A stretch of 64,000 nucleotides of DNA, from NCBI RefSeq assembly GCF_900604345.1, contig NZ_LR026983.1:1984001-2048000 (forward strand). The letters are read 5' to 3'. Positions 16,653 to 25,565 of this stretch are shown here, in pieces; position 1 is the stretch's first letter; each line of letters starts with the position of its first letter. Position numbers and translations under genes: made by a program. Below the pieces are notes generated by a model. It did not search any database. It was not told where the DNA came from and saw nothing but the letters and a program-made list of their open reading frames with translations. Source of the DNA: Maliibacterium massiliense. Its GTDB lineage: Bacteria; Bacillota; Clostridia; Christensenellales; Maliibacteriaceae.

Positions 16653-17840
16653 ATGGAGAAAAAACGCGTACTGTTTATGTCGGTGACGGCGGGGCAGGGG
16701 CACAACAGCACCTGCCGCGCGGTGATGGATTCCCTGCAGGCGCAGGGGGTCGATTGCGCCATGATCGATACCATGGCGTACCTGGGCCGCGGCATCAGCA
16801 AGACCGTGGATAAGGGCTATTTGGGCATGGTGCGCTTTACGCCCGATATGTTCGGCTACTTTTACCGCTCGATGCTCACGGTCAAAAACCCCGCCACGCG
16901 CGAGGGGCAGCGTGTCAAGCGCCGCCTGCAGCGCGCGGTGCAGGCCATCCTTAGCAAAAAAATCATCGATTACGTCACCAGATTCAGGCCCGACGTGGTG
17001 GTGTGTAGCCACATGTTTGCCGCCTTTGTGTGCGACGCGCTGCGCGCCAAGGGCTACCTCAACGCGCCGGCGATGATCATCGTCACCGATTACACCGTGC
17101 ATCCATACGTGGAGATGACGGATATGGACTACTACGTGCTGGCGTCCGACCTGCTGCTCTACCAGGCGCTTTGCCGGGGCATCCCCCGCGAAAAGCTGCT
17201 GCCTTTCGGCATTCCGGTGCATGCGCGCTTCTCCCAGCGGCATAATAAGGAAGAGATGCGCGAAAACCTGGGCTGGGAGAACAGGCGCACCCTGCTGATC
17301 ATGGGGGGCAGCATGGGCCACGGCGATATCAAGCACGTGGTCAAAAAGCTCGACGCCATGCGCGAGACGGATTTCCAGATGGCGGTGGTGTGCGGCAAAA
17401 ACAAGCGCACGCTGCGCGCCATATCGGAATTGGAGACGCGCAAAAAGGTCTACTGCTACGGCTTTACCAACCAGGTGGCCGATATGATGGACGCAAGCGA
17501 CGTGCTCATCACCAAGCCGGGCGGGCTGACCACCTCCGAGGCGCTGGCCAAGGTGCTGCCGCTGGTACTGTTTTCGCCCATCCACGGGCAGGAGGACTTT
17601 AACCTGGAGTTTTTCACCAACAATGGCATGGCCATGCGCGTGTCAGATTTTGTGGATGTGGACGAGGCGGTCTACCAGCTGCTGCACGGCGAGGGGGTGC
17701 TCTCACGCATGCGCCAGGCGCAGCACTGCCTGCACGTCAACCAGGCCACCAGCCGCTTGTGCGCCTTTATCACGCGGCTTGCGCAGGGGGAAAAGCTGCA
17801 CGCGGACAGCGTGCCCGTGGTGCCGGACGATATCCCATAA
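16653..17840 (+). CDS. diacylglycerol glucosyltransferase-like protein (GT28, UgtP/MGDG synthase type)
   Basis: 395 residues. The N-terminal MGDG-synthase domain shows VTAGQGHNSTCRAVMDSL and VCSHMFAAFV; the C-terminal GT28 half shows IMGGSMGHGD, YGFTNQVADMMDASDVLI, TKPGGLTTSEAL and PIHGQEDFN. It should add sugar from a UDP-sugar to diacylglycerol at the inner membrane face, making glycolipids used as membrane lipid or anchor. It starts 35 bases after glnN and could be cotranscribed. No terminator separates it from the T-box promoter that follows. Confidence 0.88.
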   Translation: MEKKRVLFMSVTAGQGHNSTCRAVMDSLQAQGVDCAMIDTMAYLGRGISKTVDKGYLGMVRFTPDMFGYFYRSMLTVKNPATREGQRVKRRLQRAVQAILSKKIIDYVTRFRPDVVVCSHMFAAFVCDALRAKGYLNAPAMIIVTDYTVHPYVEMTDMDYYVLASDLLLYQALCRGIPREKLLPFGIPVHARFSQRHNKEEMRENLGWENRRTLLIMGGSMGHGDIKHVVKKLDAMRETDFQMAVVCGKNKRTLRAISELETRKKVYCYGFTNQVADMMDASDVLITKPGGLTTSEALAKVLPLVLFSPIHGQEDFNLEFFTNNGMAMRVSDFVDVDEAVYQLLHGEGVLSRMRQAQHCLHVNQATSRLCAFITRLAQGEKLHADSVPVVPDDIP

Positions 17841-17866
17841 AAACACTCGGAAATTGCGCCGCAGGG

Positions 17867-17895
17867 TTGCCCTTTGCGGCAAAACCGCATATAAT
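17867..17895 (+). promoter_or_regulatory. promoter of the cysE-cysS operon
   Basis: TTGCCC (17867-17872), 17-base spacer, TATAAT (17890-17895), directly before the T-box leader. Confidence 0.7.
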
Positions 17896-17901
17896 ACCCA
17901 A

Positions 17902-18230
17902 TAGAGCAACAAAATATTACCAGGCCGATGAACGGAAAAAGCATGCCGCGTCAGGTGCGCAAAAGGTGCGTTTGACAGAGAGGGAGGGCCGCCGGCTGAG
18001 AGCCATCCCCGGCGCAGGGCGCAGGCATGTGTGTGCATCCGAAGAGGCGCCCGCCCGATTTTTCGCGCGCAAAAGCGCAGGTAGGGCGGGACGTGCCGGC
18101 GCCGCGTTAAGGCGTCATCAAAAGGGGGAGGCCCGCTTGCTTTTCGCATCGGGCGTCCAACGAAAGTGGAACCGCGAGCGTACGCCCGTCTTTCGATGTG
18201 AGCATCGATGGATGGACGCACGCCTTTTTT
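17902..18230 (+). ncRNA. T-box leader, cysteine type
   Basis: The T-box sequence AAAGTGGAACCGCG is at 18163-18176. A terminator stem of about 21 pairs with a few mismatches follows (18178-18223), closing into six T (18225-18230). This is the standard layout in which uncharged tRNA pairs with the leader and prevents termination. The genes downstream make and use cysteine, so the specifier should be a Cys codon; a TGC at 18034-18036 is the best candidate, but I could not fold Stem I with confidence. Confidence 0.88.
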
Positions 18231-18279
18231 ATAGGCGCGCACTTGGCGCGCCGTGCGCGAGGAGGAGAGTATCATTGGG

Positions 18280-18930
18280 ATGTTTAAAAATTGGCTGCTA
18301 GATGTCCGCGCCGTGCTGGAGCGGGACCCCGCGGCGCGCTCCTGGCTGGAGGTCGTGCTCTGCTACCCTGGCTACAAGGCGCTGCGCCGACACCGCTGGG
18401 CGCACTTTCTCTACCGACACGGCCACTATCTGTGGGCGCGCATGGTCTCCAACCGCACCCGCCGCATCACGGGCATCGATATCCACCCCGGCGCGACGAT
18501 TGGGCGCGCGGTGTTCATTGACCACGGCCTGGGCGTGGTGATCGGCGAGACCGCGGTGATTGGCGATTACGTCACCCTCTACCAGGGCTCTACCTTGGGC
18601 GGCACCGGCAAGGATACCGGCAAGCGCCACCCAACAGTAGAGGATCACGTGGTCATCGGCGCGGGCGCCAAGGTGCTGGGCCCCTTTACCGTGGGGGCAC
18701 ACAGCAAGATCGGCGCGGGCGCGGTGGTGCTCAAGGAGGTCCCGCCCTACTGCACCGTGGTGGGCAACCCGGGCCAGATCGTGCGCCACAAGGGCCGCGT
18801 GGTGCCGCGCAACGAGGTGGATTTGGAGCACACCCAGCTGCCCGACCCCGTCCACGAACAGCTCGCGGCGCTGCAGCGGCGCGTGGAGCTGCTCGAGCGC
18901 GGCGGCCGCTCGGTGCACATCGAGGACTGA
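18280..18930 (+). CDS. cysE: serine O-acetyltransferase
   Basis: 216 residues. Acetyl-CoA plus serine gives O-acetylserine, the first step of cysteine synthesis. The short EpsC-like form has an alpha-helical N-terminus ([20 protein letters not shown]) and then left-handed beta-helix hexapeptides: [20 protein letters not shown] with the catalytic histidine, [13 protein letters not shown] and [12 protein letters not shown] coiled C-terminal tail follows. The ATG at 18280 lies 13 bases after GGAGGA, a rather long spacing. It is the first gene behind the T-box and is followed by cysS. Confidence 0.93.
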   Translation: MFKNWLLDVRAVLERDPAARSWLEVVLCYPGYKALRRHRWAHFLYRHGHYLWARMVSNRTRRITGIDIHPGATIGRAVFIDHGLGVVIGETAVIGDYVTLYQGSTLGGTGKDTGKRHPTVEDHVVIGAGAKVLGPFTVGAHSKIGAGAVVLKEVPPYCTVVGNPGQIVRHKGRVVPRNEVDLEHTQLPDPVHEQLAALQRRVELLERGGRSVHIED

Positions 18931-19028
18931 CGTCCTCGATGCCTACATATGGGTAGGCATGCACTGCCATGATCGTGTACATGATCGTGTAACGGATACA
19001 AAAGCTTTGTTATAGGAGGAACACGCCT

Positions 19029-20414
19029 GTGAGAATCTACAACCACAAAACCCGTGCAAAAGAGGAATTTGTTCCCTTGGAGGAGGGCAAGGTGCGCATC
19101 TACAGCTGCGGGCCGACGGTGTACAATTACTTCCACATCGGCAACGCGCGGCCCTTCATCCTCTTTGATACGCTGCGCCGCTACTTTGAATACCGGGGCT
19201 ACGAGGTGACGTTCGTGCAGAACTTCACCGATATCGATGATAAGATGATCAACCGCGCCAATGCGGACGGCATCACCGTAAGGGAGCTGGCGGATCACTT
19301 TATCGCGGAGTATTTCAAGGACGCGGACGCCCTCAACATCGAGCGGGCGAGCGTGCACCCGCGCGCCACCGAGCACATCGGCGACATCATCAAGATGATT
19401 AAACGGCTGCAGGAGAAGGGGCTGGCCTACGAGGTGGACGGCGACGTGTACTTCTCCACGCGCGATTTCCCCGGTTACGGCAAGCTCTCCGGCCAGAGCC
19501 TGGAGGATTTGGAGGCGGGCGCGCGCATCGAGGTGGACGATAAAAAGAAGCACCCCATGGACTTTGCGTTATGGAAGGCGCAAAAGCCGGGCGAGCCTGC
19601 ATGGAACTCGCCGTGGGGCATGGGACGGCCGGGCTGGCACATCGAGTGCAGCGCCATGAGCACGCGCTACCTGGGCGAGACCATCGATATCCACTGCGGC
19701 GGGCAGGATTTGCTCTTCCCGCATCACGAAAACGAAGTCGCCCAGAGCGAGGGCTGCTCGGGCAAGCCCTTTGCGCGCTACTGGATGCACAACGGTTACA
19801 TCAACGTGGATAATCGCAAGATGTCCAAATCGCTGGGCAACTTCTTCACCGTGCGCGATATCGCAGAAAAATACGATCTGGAGGGTGTGCGGCTGTTCAT
19901 GCTCTCGGCACACTACCGCAATCCCATCAATTTTTCCGAGGAGCTCATCGCGCAGGCGGAGACGGCGCTGGAGCGCATGTACAACGCGCGCGACAATCTC
20001 GTATACCTCAAAAGCCACGCCAAGCAGGGGGATGCGAACGCGGCGCTTGTGGAAAAGCTTGCGGACTTCCGCGCCCGCTTCATCGAGGCCATGGACGACG
20101 ACCTCAACACGGCGGACGCGCTGGGCGTGGTCTTTGAGCTGGTGCGCATGGCCAACAGCGAGATCACCGCGCAGTCCACGCGCGGGGACGTGGCAGCGGC
20201 GCTTGCCATGCTGCTGGAGCTTGCGGGCGTGCTGGGCTTGCTTACGCGCCAGGCGGAGGTGAGCGATCCGGAGGTGCTCAAGCTTGTGGAGCAGCGCGCC
20301 CAGGCGCGCGCAGCCAAGGACTGGGCGCGCTCCGACGCGCTGCGCGCGCAGATCACGTCCATGGGCTACGTGCTTGAGGACACCCCGCAGGGACAGAAAA
20401 TCCGTCCGGCGTAA
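19029..20414 (+). CDS. cysS: cysteinyl-tRNA synthetase
   Basis: 461 residues, normal length. Class I synthetase charging tRNA-Cys. Seen: [19 protein letters not shown] (zinc cysteine and HIGH-type signature), [38 protein letters not shown] and [12 protein letters not shown] start 19029 has a TAGGAGG site. It is the second gene of the T-box operon, the classic arrangement in which cysteine shortage raises both synthesis and charging. Confidence 0.97.
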   Translation: MRIYNHKTRAKEEFVPLEEGKVRIYSCGPTVYNYFHIGNARPFILFDTLRRYFEYRGYEVTFVQNFTDIDDKMINRANADGITVRELADHFIAEYFKDADALNIERASVHPRATEHIGDIIKMIKRLQEKGLAYEVDGDVYFSTRDFPGYGKLSGQSLEDLEAGARIEVDDKKKHPMDFALWKAQKPGEPAWNSPWGMGRPGWHIECSAMSTRYLGETIDIHCGGQDLLFPHHENEVAQSEGCSGKPFARYWMHNGYINVDNRKMSKSLGNFFTVRDIAEKYDLEGVRLFMLSAHYRNPINFSEELIAQAETALERMYNARDNLVYLKSHAKQGDANAALVEKLADFRARFIEAMDDDLNTADALGVVFELVRMANSEITAQSTRGDVAAALAMLLELAGVLGLLTRQAEVSDPEVLKLVEQRAQARAAKDWARSDALRAQITSMGYVLEDTPQGQKIRPA

Positions 20415-20431
20415 GTAAAGGGGCGATGTGC

Positions 20432-21331
20432 ATGGCGCGTTTGACAAGCGTGCATGTGGAAAAATTCCGCGCGCTGCATGATGTGACGCTGGAAAAGTGC
20501 GCGGCTATCAACCTGCTGCTCGGGCAAAATGACACGGGCAAGTCCTCCTTGCTGGAGGCCATCGCGCTGTTGTCCTACCCCACGCGCGCGCAGCAAACCG
20601 TCTCGCGTATGGGGCGCGGGGCGCCCTTTGCGACCGTATTCCCATCGGGGGAAAGCGGCATTGCGCTGGAGGCGGAGCTTGCGGGCGCGCACGTGCGCTT
20701 TGCGCTGGCGCAAAACGAGGTGTCCATGGCCTATGACGGCCGGCAGTACCATTTTACGCTGGACGCGCCTGTAAACGGGCAGCAATGGCCAGTGGCGCCG
20801 GCGTACCTTGTGCCCCCATCGGTGCAGACGCCGGACGCCCTGCCCGATGCCCTGCTGCAGGATAAAAAGCAGCGCCAGGCGCTGCTGCGCCTGCTCTCGG
20901 GCACGCATGGCGGCACAAACGATATCCAGAACCGCGAAGGCGGCATCCATCTGGTGGGCAAAAGCGGGCGCGCGCAACCGCTTGCGGGCGCGGGGGATGG
21001 CGTCAAAAAGCTGCTGGGCATCGCGCTTGCGGCGCTGACGCGGGACGATGCGCTGCTGCTGATCGACGAGCTAGAGGTGGCGATGCACCCGCGCATGATC
21101 GACAAGCTGGTGCCCTTTCTTGCGCAGCGGTGCGAACAGTCGCAGCTGCAGCTGTTCATCTCCACGCACTCGCTGGATGTGATCGACGCGGTGTGCGATC
21201 TGCCGGAGCGCCTGCTGCCCGCTGTCGCGGCCTACCGGCTGGAATCCGAGGAGCAGGGGCTGTACGTGCGCCGCTTCTCCGGAGCGAAACTGGCCAAGCT
21301 GCGCACCAGCTGGGCGCTGGATGTGAGGTAG
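20432..21331 (+). CDS. AAA/OLD-type ATPase of a two-gene module
   Basis: 299 residues. An ABC/SMC-like ATPase head: VEKFRALHDVTLEKCAAINL, Walker A GQNDTGKSS (31-39), a late LLLIDELEVAMHP Walker B (about 209) and STHSLDVIDAV H-loop. The form matches AAA_15/AAA_21 proteins found with TOPRIM partners. ATG 20432 has AAGGGG at a good distance; ATG 20426 is too close to it. The partner starts five bases after its stop, so they are one translational unit. Candidate role: sensor/engine of an anti-phage pair like AriA of PARIS or the ATPase half of GajA/OLD; this is inference. Confidence 0.8.
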   Translation: MARLTSVHVEKFRALHDVTLEKCAAINLLLGQNDTGKSSLLEAIALLSYPTRAQQTVSRMGRGAPFATVFPSGESGIALEAELAGAHVRFALAQNEVSMAYDGRQYHFTLDAPVNGQQWPVAPAYLVPPSVQTPDALPDALLQDKKQRQALLRLLSGTHGGTNDIQNREGGIHLVGKSGRAQPLAGAGDGVKKLLGIALAALTRDDALLLIDELEVAMHPRMIDKLVPFLAQRCEQSQLQLFISTHSLDVIDAVCDLPERLLPAVAAYRLESEEQGLYVRRFSGAKLAKLRTSWALDVR

Positions 21332-21335
21332 AGCG

Positions 21336-22139
21336 ATGCGCTACTATTACTTTGTAACCGAAGGGGCGCACGACGCGGCGGCGATCGGGCGCGTGCTGCG
21401 CCTGGAGGGGTTCCGCCACCAGCATACCGCATCTGCGCTGGACGATATCTGGCGCAGCCTGCTGCCGCGCCAGTTCCCCTTTGTGCGCGACGAGCTGGAC
21501 GCGGACGCACCCATCCCGTTTTTCTACACCAAGGGGGATATTTCCGTGGCAGTGCGCATGGCGGGCGGCATCGGCAAGCTGCTCGACACGCTGGATGATG
21601 ACCTCTACGTCATCCGCAGGCAGCACCTGCGCAAGCTGCGCGCCGTGGGCATCTTTCTGGACGCGGACGATGTGCCGGCCGCGCAGGCACGCGCGCGGCT
21701 GATCGCGGGCGTGGAAGGGCTCAACAGCAGGCGGATGGAGCGGGGGGACGATGCGCTCTGCTTTGAGGCCTCGCTGCTGCGCCAGGGGACGGGCACGGTG
21801 TTTGGCGTGCCCATGCGCGCGGGGATGTACGTCTTTCCTGATGACGCGCACCAGGGCACGCTGGAGGACCTGCTGCTGGAGGCGTCCGATACGGTGTTCC
21901 CGCGCGTGCGCGGCGTGGCGCTGCACTATGTGCGCGAGGCTTCGGCGCTCATCGGCAAGGAACACTCGCAGTCCCACAAAAAGAAGGCTACGGTGGGATG
22001 CATCGCCAATATCTGCCGGCCGGGCAAATCCAACCAGATTTCCATCTACCTGGATGCATGGATTTCCCGCGCGACGCAGCAGCAGTGCGCAGGCGTGCGC
22101 AATCTGACGGCGTTTATCCGCCGCCTGCTCAAAGGATAA
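21336..22139 (+). CDS. TOPRIM-fold (DUF3226-like) partner protein
   Basis: 267 residues. VTEGAHDAAAIGRVL at the start carries the TOPRIM glutamate (Glu9), and AVGIFLDADD carries the DxD (Asp109, Asp111), the metal-binding pattern of TOPRIM nucleases and of DUF3226. The C-terminus has HSQSHKKKATVGCIANI and ends in LTAFIRRLL. Coupled to the ATPase gene by a five-base gap. In OLD, Gabija and PARIS the same two activities are joined or paired, the TOPRIM part being the toxic nuclease. A cellular nucleic-acid role unrelated to phage cannot be excluded. Confidence 0.72.
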   Translation: MRYYYFVTEGAHDAAAIGRVLRLEGFRHQHTASALDDIWRSLLPRQFPFVRDELDADAPIPFFYTKGDISVAVRMAGGIGKLLDTLDDDLYVIRRQHLRKLRAVGIFLDADDVPAAQARARLIAGVEGLNSRRMERGDDALCFEASLLRQGTGTVFGVPMRAGMYVFPDDAHQGTLEDLLLEASDTVFPRVRGVALHYVREASALIGKEHSQSHKKKATVGCIANICRPGKSNQISIYLDAWISRATQQQCAGVRNLTAFIRRLLKG

Positions 22140-22152
22140 GGAGGGGGTAACC

Positions 22153-22617
22153 GTGCCGCAATTGACGCTGGCACCCGCGCAGGGGCGCTACGCAGAGGAC
22201 CTTGTGGTGCTGCTCAACACCGACCATGTGCTCATCGAAAAGCTGCGCATGGGGCGCGCCGCGCAGTCGGTGGTGGAGTTTGAGGCATTCTATAAGCGCT
22301 GGGCGCAGGTCAACCGCGCGCACGTGCACGCGGTGGTGGAGGATGGGCGGGCCATCGGCATGGCCATGCTCGCCTACCGGGATTACCTGCTCAACACCGC
22401 GCGTATCATCTACTGGCTGGGCAGCGCCCACTGGGATCAGGATTACGCCAATGCCGCGTTTGCCTGCGTGTTATTGGAGGCGCAGCAGATGGGCCTGCGC
22501 ACCGTCACCGGCATGCTGCGCGACGATGAGCCCCTGGTGATGCGCGCCTGGGAAAAGAACGGTGCGGCCTGCACCCACCTGGGCGATGGGCGCATCTACA
22601 TGGATATCACCCTGTAG
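22153..22617 (+). CDS. GNAT family N-acetyltransferase
   Basis: 154 residues. The GNAT fold is suggested by VEDGRAIGMAMLAYRDYLL, then an acetyl-CoA-loop-like region DYANAAFACVLLEAQQMGLRTV (two parts), and MRAWEKNGAACTHLGDGRIY. Start GTG 22153 follows AAGGAGGGGG. The substrate is unknown. It starts 13 bases after the TOPRIM gene, so it may be cotranscribed with the ATPase/TOPRIM pair, though functional linkage is not shown. Confidence 0.75.
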   Translation: MPQLTLAPAQGRYAEDLVVLLNTDHVLIEKLRMGRAAQSVVEFEAFYKRWAQVNRAHVHAVVEDGRAIGMAMLAYRDYLLNTARIIYWLGSAHWDQDYANAAFACVLLEAQQMGLRTVTGMLRDDEPLVMRAWEKNGAACTHLGDGRIYMDITL

Positions 22618-22629
22618 GGGGAAAGGAAA

Positions 22630-22663
22630 AAACGGCCGGCATCTGCTGTGATACCGGCCGTTT
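22630..22663. terminator. bidirectional terminator
   Basis: AAACGGCCGG (22630-22639) pairs with CCGGCCGTTT (22654-22663), between the GNAT gene and the convergent small membrane protein. Confidence 0.75.
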
Positions 22664-22848
22664 CAGATGGATTTATGCTTGCCCAGCAGCTGCAGCAGGG
22701 ACACGGCGATGAGCAGCAGCGCGCAGACGTACATGCGCCAGCTGGGGCGGCGCGCGATGACACCCATCGAGCCGAGCACAAGCAGCCCGAGCAGTACGAG
22801 GCTCAGGCACAGGATCATCTGCCATCTGGCGCGGTTGCTGCGGCGCAC
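22663..22848 (-). CDS. small two-helix membrane protein
   Basis: 61 residues. A basic head (RRSNRARW), a first helix ILCLSLVLLGLLVLGSMGVI, a short RRPSWR loop, a second helix YVCALLLIAVSLLQLLG and a basic end GKHKS. GTG 22848 has GAAAGGGGG upstream. I recognise no family; the layout is that of a simple hairpin membrane protein. Confidence 0.55.
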   Translation of the reverse strand: MRRSNRARWQMILCLSLVLLGLLVLGSMGVIARRPSWRMYVCALLLIAVSLLQLLGKHKSI

Positions 22849-23053
22849 GGCGCGCGCCCCCTTTCACGCATAGTCGTTGCCTTTCATCATACCACCTGCG
22901 CGCTTCTGCGGCAAAGGGCGCTGGGCGCGCTTTTTCGTCCATTTCAAAGGGGGCAATGCACATGCGCGCGTTTGCTGCGGACGCCCCTGCGTTGCTTGGG
23001 GCGTGCGCTTGCTGCTATACTTAAAAGAAATACAGGCGAAGGGGGGATGGCCA

Positions 23054-23602
23054 TTGGCGGATGCCAACAGCACCAAGCGCGCGCTTGCAGAAGCGATGAA
23101 GGCGCTGATGGCGCAGCGCGCCTTTGCAAAGATCAGCGTGGGCGATATCTGCGCGCGCTGCCAGATGAACCGCAAGAGCTTTTACTACCACTTCCGCGAT
23201 AAGTACGACCTGGTCAACTGGATTTTTTACACCGAGTTTGTGGAGGCCATTTCGCAGCGCCCCGATCCCGATGCACACGGCTGGCAGCTGCTGGAGGATA
23301 TCTGCGCCTACTTCTACGAAAACCGGCGTTTTTATACCAAAGCGCTGCAGGTGGAGGGGCAGAATTCCTTTCAGGAGTATTTTCACGGCCTGCTCCAGCC
23401 CATCGTGCAGGAGCATGTGGCGGGCGCGCTGGTTGAGGGAGAGCACGCCCGGTTTTTTGCGGTGTTTTTTACGGATGCCTTTGTGATGGCGATCGAGCGG
23501 TGGCTGTGCCAGACGCCCTGCCGCCCACCCGAGGCGTTCGTGCATCTGCTTAAGGCCTCCTTTGTGGGGGTAGCGCAGAAGATCGTGGCGGACATGCAGT
23601 AG
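23054..23602 (+). CDS. TetR/AcrR family regulator
   Basis: 182 residues. The helix-turn-helix is clear: ALMAQRAFAKISVGDICARC then QMNRKSFYYHFRDKYDLVNW (about 13-55). The rest resembles the C-terminal domain of DhaS-like TetR proteins. The TTG at 23054 follows GGGGGATGG; longer upstream readings have no ribosome site and cross the likely promoter (TATACT near 23017). It is a single gene with a strong terminator, and its targets are unknown. Confidence 0.85.
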   Translation: MADANSTKRALAEAMKALMAQRAFAKISVGDICARCQMNRKSFYYHFRDKYDLVNWIFYTEFVEAISQRPDPDAHGWQLLEDICAYFYENRRFYTKALQVEGQNSFQEYFHGLLQPIVQEHVAGALVEGEHARFFAVFFTDAFVMAIERWLCQTPCRPPEAFVHLLKASFVGVAQKIVADMQ

Positions 23603-23614
23603 CGATCCATCCAA

Positions 23615-23652
23615 AGGGCGGCCCCGCGCGTGCGGGGCCGCCCTCTGTTTTT
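23615..23652 (+). terminator. terminator of the TetR gene
   Basis: AGGGCGGCCCCGC (23615-23627) pairs perfectly with GCGGGGCCGCCCT (23632-23644), then CTGTTTTT. Confidence 0.9.
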
Positions 23653-23732
23653 ATGTATGCTTCCGGAAAAGGCGTGCAGATGTTATGGATGCAACAGGCC
23701 GCCAGCTTTTCCGACGCTTTTATGGTGATGCT

Positions 23733-24308
23733 TCAGGCGAAAACGCCCAGATGCTCCAGCAGGATCTTTGTGCCGATCAGTATCAGAATTACGCCGCCGG
23801 CAAACTCCGCCTTGTGCTCGTAGCGGTTCCCAAAGAGCTGGCCGAGCTTGACGCCCAGCATGGAGAGGCACAGGGTGATAATGCCGATGAGGGAGACGGC
23901 GGGCACGATCTGCACGTTCAAAAACGCGAAGGAGACGCCCACCGCCAGCGCGTCGATGCTGGTGGCTACCGCCAGCGGCAGCATGGCGCGCGGACGCAGG
24001 TCCTCCTGCAGATCCCGCTCGCAGGCCTCATCCCCGCGGCAGAGCGCCTCTCGGATCATGTTGCCCCCGATGAGCGCCAGCAGGATGAATGTCACCCAGT
24101 GGTCAAACGCGGTGATGTAATCCTTGAGCTGATAGCCCAGGAAATATCCCAGCAGCGGCATGCCGGCCTGGAACAGGCCGAAGTACAGGCCCACAAGCCC
24201 TGCCTTTTGCAGGGTGACGCGCCGCATGCTCAGCCCCTTGCAGATGGCCACGGCAAACGCGTCCATGGAAAGGCCAACGGCCACAAGACATAGCTCCAGT
24301 AGATGCAT
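23733..24308 (-). CDS. mntP: manganese efflux pump MntP
   Basis: 191 residues with six hydrophobic segments. The two family repeats are visible: GLSMDAFAVAICKG and ATSIDALAVGVSFAF, each with the intramembrane aspartate that binds Mn2+. It exports excess manganese across the cytoplasmic membrane. The leader in front carries yybP-ykoY landmarks and an intrinsic terminator, so expression should rise when Mn2+ is high. GAGG-type ribosome site precedes ATG 24308. Confidence 0.92.
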   Translation of the reverse strand: MHLLELCLVAVGLSMDAFAVAICKGLSMRRVTLQKAGLVGLYFGLFQAGMPLLGYFLGYQLKDYITAFDHWVTFILLALIGGNMIREALCRGDEACERDLQEDLRPRAMLPLAVATSIDALAVGVSFAFLNVQIVPAVSLIGIITLCLSMLGVKLGQLFGNRYEHKAEFAGGVILILIGTKILLEHLGVFA

Positions 24309-24326
24309 ACGTTACCTCCTACGCAT

Positions 24327-24515
24327 AACAAAAGGCCCCAAGGGCATGCTGCGTGCACTTGAGGCCTCACTGCATCCGATGGCGGACGCCTCACGCGCAA
24401 GCAGACCGTGTGATTGCACATGAGTCTCACCAATCAAGACAGACCAGGCGTTTGTAGGCCAGTATGTTGATCTGCCGCATACACACTGATATGTATGCCG
24501 GTTACTCCCCCATTT
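24327..24515 (-). promoter_or_regulatory. yybP-ykoY (manganese) riboswitch-like leader with terminator
   Basis: On the minus strand the leader has GGGGGAGTAACCGGC near its 5' end, then ATCAACATACTGGCC, then GGTGAGACTC, in the order and spacing of the yybP-ykoY element. It ends in a hairpin (24330-24367; GGCCTCAAG pairs with CTTGGGGCC) followed by TTTTGTT. Family knowledge: Mn2+ binding prevents the terminator. A covariance-model search would settle it. Confidence 0.85.
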
Positions 24516-24527
24516 ATTATGGAGTCT

Positions 24528-25565
24528 TTATTTTACCACGGCTTTGGCTTTGGGAAAAGCCCTTTGCAGAATTTCCTGCAGGGGATGCTGGCAGATATTC
24601 AGCAGGCTATCCTCCCGAGACCCGCCGTCTCGCATGTACGCTGCGCCTGACGCGCCAAAGGCAATGGCGCAGGCATCGTCGGAGATGATGCGGTCTGCCG
24701 CCAGCATGTCGCTGGCCACGTCGATCAGCACCAGAGGATGGGCCTGCGCCGTGCGCGTCTCTAGCGCGTAGCGCGCGATGCGCGCGCAGACCGCGTCAGG
24801 GCACGCGGGCCGGGCGAGCATCATCGCAAACACGCACGCGCTGGGCGCAAGATCGCGCGCCCAGTCCCCGCTAAGCAGCCGTGGCTCGTCCACCCGATCG
24901 TACCAGGTGTGCGCGCCGTAGAGCATCCTGCGGGCGTGCATGGCATTGCAGGCGTCCCGCCAGGCGCCCTCGGGCGTGGCGACGGATACCATCGTGTTGT
25001 GCACGCCCATCAGCGCGTCGAGTAGCGGCGCATCGAGCGCCTCTGCGCGGCAGAAGAGAAAGAACGCGCAGCCTTCGTGCGCCCTGAGCAGCGAAAGATA
25101 GGCGGCGGGGTCGCAGCGCTCACACAGCAAAAGGTAGGTGTAGACGCCCAGCGCCTTGCCCTGGGCAATCGCCGCGTCAATTGCCTGCGGCGTCAATGCC
25201 TGCCCCGCGCTGGGCGCAAAGGCGATCGCCCAGGGGATGTTAAAGCCCAAGCGCGCCTCGTTTTCCCGGATCAACTTGGCGCCGTTGGTACAGCCGTTAT
25301 AGCCTAGATTGATGCCAAAGGTTTTGAGATGTTGATGCTCCACCTGCGCCGCCACGCGCGCCATCAGCGGGTAATAGGCGCTGTCCTCATGCGCCAGCAT
25401 GGTCTGCGCCAGCGCAAAAAAGTGCTTTTGGAAGCGACCGTGGGAAAAATGTCGGCCCAGGTCGACCAGCTTGCGCATGGTGCGCGCAGGGTCGCGCGCC
25501 ATATCGCGCAGCGCCTGGGAGATGGTGGTCTCCAGTATGGTGCGCGTGACGTCCGACTTGGCCAA
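24528..25565 (-). CDS. degenerate radical-SAM-family protein without cluster cysteines
   Basis: 345 residues. The N-terminal part (LVDLGRHF, YYPLMARVAAQVEHQHL, KTFGINLGYNG, ARLGFNIPWAIAF) aligns by eye with a common clostridial radical SAM family whose members continue DPTSACNLHCTGC. Here the sequence jumps from AFAPSAG straight to LTPQAIDAAIAQGKALGVY: the CxxxCxxC loop is missing. The SAM-binding GGEP position reads CERCDP, and the C-terminal cysteines of the SPASM-like region are also absent. The frame is intact, so this looks like a pseudoenzyme rather than a pseudogene. TTG 25565 has AGAGGTGA upstream. Role unknown. Confidence 0.7.
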   Translation of the reverse strand: MAKSDVTRTILETTISQALRDMARDPARTMRKLVDLGRHFSHGRFQKHFFALAQTMLAHEDSAYYPLMARVAAQVEHQHLKTFGINLGYNGCTNGAKLIRENEARLGFNIPWAIAFAPSAGQALTPQAIDAAIAQGKALGVYTYLLLCERCDPAAYLSLLRAHEGCAFFLFCRAEALDAPLLDALMGVHNTMVSVATPEGAWRDACNAMHARRMLYGAHTWYDRVDEPRLLSGDWARDLAPSACVFAMMLARPACPDAVCARIARYALETRTAQAHPLVLIDVASDMLAADRIISDDACAIAFGASGAAYMRDGGSREDSLLNICQHPLQEILQRAFPKAKAVVK

